Source of the DNA: DASQDN01 sp035630195
Lineage (GTDB): Bacteria; Acidobacteriota; Terriglobia; Bryobacterales; Bryobacteraceae
NCBI GenBank assembly: GCA_035630195.1
Contig: DASQLD010000302.1
Coordinates: 1-7,491 of the forward strand
DNA: 7,491 nt
Direction of reading: 5' to 3'
Within the stretch, counting starts at the first letter, position 1. Each line of letters opens with the position of its first letter. Made by a program: the position numbers and the translations under genes. Under the pieces are notes generated by a model. The model had not been told where the DNA came from, did not search any database, and saw only the letters and a list, made by a program, of their open reading frames with translations. Shown here piece after piece: positions 6,220-7,491 of the stretch.

Positions 6220-6727
6220 AGGACGCCTGGTGTCAAGACGCGTCGGCACATTGTTGCACGCGCTCGGTCAGATTAGCGTGCATGCTGGTTTGCCGTGGTT
6301 GGTGTCGCTGAGAGGAACGCGACACGGGTGGCTTGCCGGGTCGCCGAGTGCTTACAACATCGCGGGATGTCTCCCGGTCGTTATTGGTTTTCTAGTCATT
6401 CTGTGCTGCCTTATTGTTCACTTTGAAGCAGCGCCCCACGGCTGGCGTATCGAAAAAACGCCGCACTATCCCACGCCTGCCCACCTTGTTACCACTGGGC
6501 CGTATCGGTTCAGCCGGAACCCGATTTACTTAGCGGAGGCGGCGATCTGGCTCGGTTGGGTTGTGTTTTACGGGAGTCTACTCGTCTTGGGGTTCTTCAG
6601 CCTAGGCGTACTCTTCGGACCGAATATTCTGAAGCGCGAAGAGCACGGGCTGGAGGCGAGGTTCGGAGAGTCCTGGCGCGCCTACACGAGGCGAACGCCA
6701 CGATGGTTGTCGTGGAAATGGTCTTAA
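6206..6727 (+). CDS. Isoprenylcysteine carboxyl methyltransferase-like membrane protein
   Basis: A 173-residue integral membrane protein of the ICMT/phospholipid-methyltransferase group. Hydrophobic helices lie near 52-72 and 108-139, with a weaker one near 18-35. The family signature is clear: TTGPYRFSRNPIY at 96-108 (cofactor-binding region, GPYR-x-x-R-N-P-x-Y), then the paired glutamates REEHGLEARFGESWRAY at 144-160 and the R-R-T-P-R end (162-166). Family members transfer the methyl group of S-adenosylmethionine to carboxyl, amine or thiol groups of membrane-embedded substrates; the substrate here cannot be told. Eukaryotic ICMT modifies prenylated proteins, which bacteria generally lack, so a lipid or small lipophilic substrate is more likely. 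The start ATG has a strong GGAGG (6195-6199) 6 nt upstream, placed inside the end of the DUF418 gene, which it overlaps by 14 nt. Its stop overlaps that of the convergent HD-GYP gene. Confidence 0.85.
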   Translation: MMRLEGRLVSRRVGTLLHALGQISVHAGLPWLVSLRGTRHGWLAGSPSAYNIAGCLPVVIGFLVILCCLIVHFEAAPHGWRIEKTPHYPTPAHLVTTGPYRFSRNPIYLAEAAIWLGWVVFYGSLLVLGFFSLGVLFGPNILKREEHGLEARFGESWRAYTRRTPRWLSWKWS

Positions 6728-7491
6728 GCCGTAGACTGTACCGAAGCGGCGGTAGATTCTGTTCTAGTCCCAGTCTCCTGTGCCAGCTTTGACTCTCGCG
6801 CGAGCGATTCGGCCAGGAAAAGCAACGATCGATTCTCGCGGAAGCCACTTCCGGTTCGGATCGACGTCGTACGGGCTAGTACTACGAACGCTTCCACAAT
6901 CGCGGGATCGAATTGCTTTCCGGCGTGCTGTTCGAGAATCCGAAGCGCATCCTCCGATTTCATGCCTGATCGATAAGGACGATCGGAAGTCATCGCGTCG
7001 TAGGCATCGGCGACGTGAACGATACGAGCGGTGAGCGGAGTTTCCTCTCCTATCAGGCCATGAGGGTATCCAGTCCCGTCCCAGTTCTCGTGATGAAGCT
7101 CCACGGTGCTGAGGTACGGGGCGAAGCCGTGGACTCCCTGCAGGATCCTGCGGCCGATCTCCGGATGTTGACGGATCAGGCGCAGATCTTCCCCGGTGAG
7201 TTTCCCGGGACACTGCAGAACACTATCGGGAACTCCGATCTTTCCAATGTCATGGAGAAGGGCGCCAATGCGCAATTCGTCGAGTTGCGCCGGGGCGAAT
7301 CCGAGGCTTTCCGCGATGGCGCATGAGTACTCGCTGACCCGATGGCTGTGACCTGCTGTGTAGCAGTCACGGGCATCAAGCGCACTCGCCAAGGAGCCCA
7401 CGCACTCGACGTACGCTCTATGAAGGCTGTCCTGACCGTCACGAATGACGGTCGCCGCACGGCTAAAACTATTGATCAGTTCGCGGACCTC
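6724..7491 (-). CDS. HD-GYP domain cyclic-di-GMP phosphodiesterase (N-terminus beyond right edge)
   Basis: The C-terminal 255 residues of a larger protein; the frame is open to base 7491. An internal GTG at 7401 is not a credible start because coding-like sequence (ELINSFSRAATVIRDGQDS) continues upstream of it. The HD-GYP domain runs from about residue 28 to 205 of the fragment and has every hallmark: GHSHR with H48, the HD pair at 80-81 followed by IGKIGVPDSVL, the second histidine in RQHPEIG (H109), HHENWDGTGYP (133-143) containing the GYP triad, and ADAYDAMTSDRPYR (161-174). Characterised members hydrolyse cyclic di-GMP, mostly to GMP, with a bi- or trinuclear iron centre, lowering the signal that favours biofilm. 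Catalytic residues look intact, so it should be active. A 50-residue polar tail after the domain has no recognisable motif. Whether a receiver, GAF or other sensor module precedes it cannot be seen. The gene ends tail-to-tail with the methyltransferase-like gene. Confidence 0.94.
   Translation of the reverse strand, partial: EVRELINSFSRAATVIRDGQDSLHRAYVECVGSLASALDARDCYTAGHSHRVSEYSCAIAESLGFAPAQLDELRIGALLHDIGKIGVPDSVLQCPGKLTGEDLRLIRQHPEIGRRILQGVHGFAPYLSTVELHHENWDGTGYPHGLIGEETPLTARIVHVADAYDAMTSDRPYRSGMKSEDALRILEQHAGKQFDPAIVEAFVVLARTTSIRTGSGFRENRSLLFLAESLARESKLAQETGTRTESTAASVQSTA

Overview
The window looks like ordinary chromosomal DNA from a Gram-negative bacterium of moderately high GC. The best guess is an Acidobacteriota member of the Solibacter/Bryobacter kind. 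That guess rests on a CadC-like winged-helix/TPR regulator, a secreted kinesin-light-chain-like TPR protein and a DUF418 membrane protein side by side, a combination I associate with that phylum. The presence of kdsC implies lipopolysaccharide containing KDO. The taxonomic call is inference only, because the window holds no rRNA or other marker gene.

Layout from left to right: (1) the start and most of tilS, tRNA(Ile)-lysidine synthetase, on the minus strand, cut by the left edge; (2) diverging from it, a two-gene plus-strand unit, kdsC (KDO-8-phosphate phosphatase) and an ACT-domain protein of unknown function; (3) converging on that unit with only 8 bp between stop codons, a minus-strand gene for a membrane-anchored winged-helix regulator with a periplasmic TPR array; (4) diverging from the regulator across about 180 bp, a tightly coupled plus-strand operon of three genes: an exported TPR protein, a DUF418 multi-pass membrane protein and a small isoprenylcysteine-methyltransferase-like membrane protein; (5) converging on that operon with a 4 bp overlap of stop codons, the C-terminal 255 residues of an HD-GYP cyclic-di-GMP phosphodiesterase on the minus strand, cut by the right edge.

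Almost every base is coding. There is no RNA gene, insertion sequence, CRISPR array, convincing terminator or clear sign of recent transfer. The points that merit a second look are: the ACT protein coupled to kdsC, which resembles a family I know mainly from archaea; the regulator diverging from the envelope operon, with a possible shared operator; and the crowded tilS/kdsC start region, which carries an inverted repeat and a tandem repeat. I found no sign of a defence system or other clearly novel machinery.
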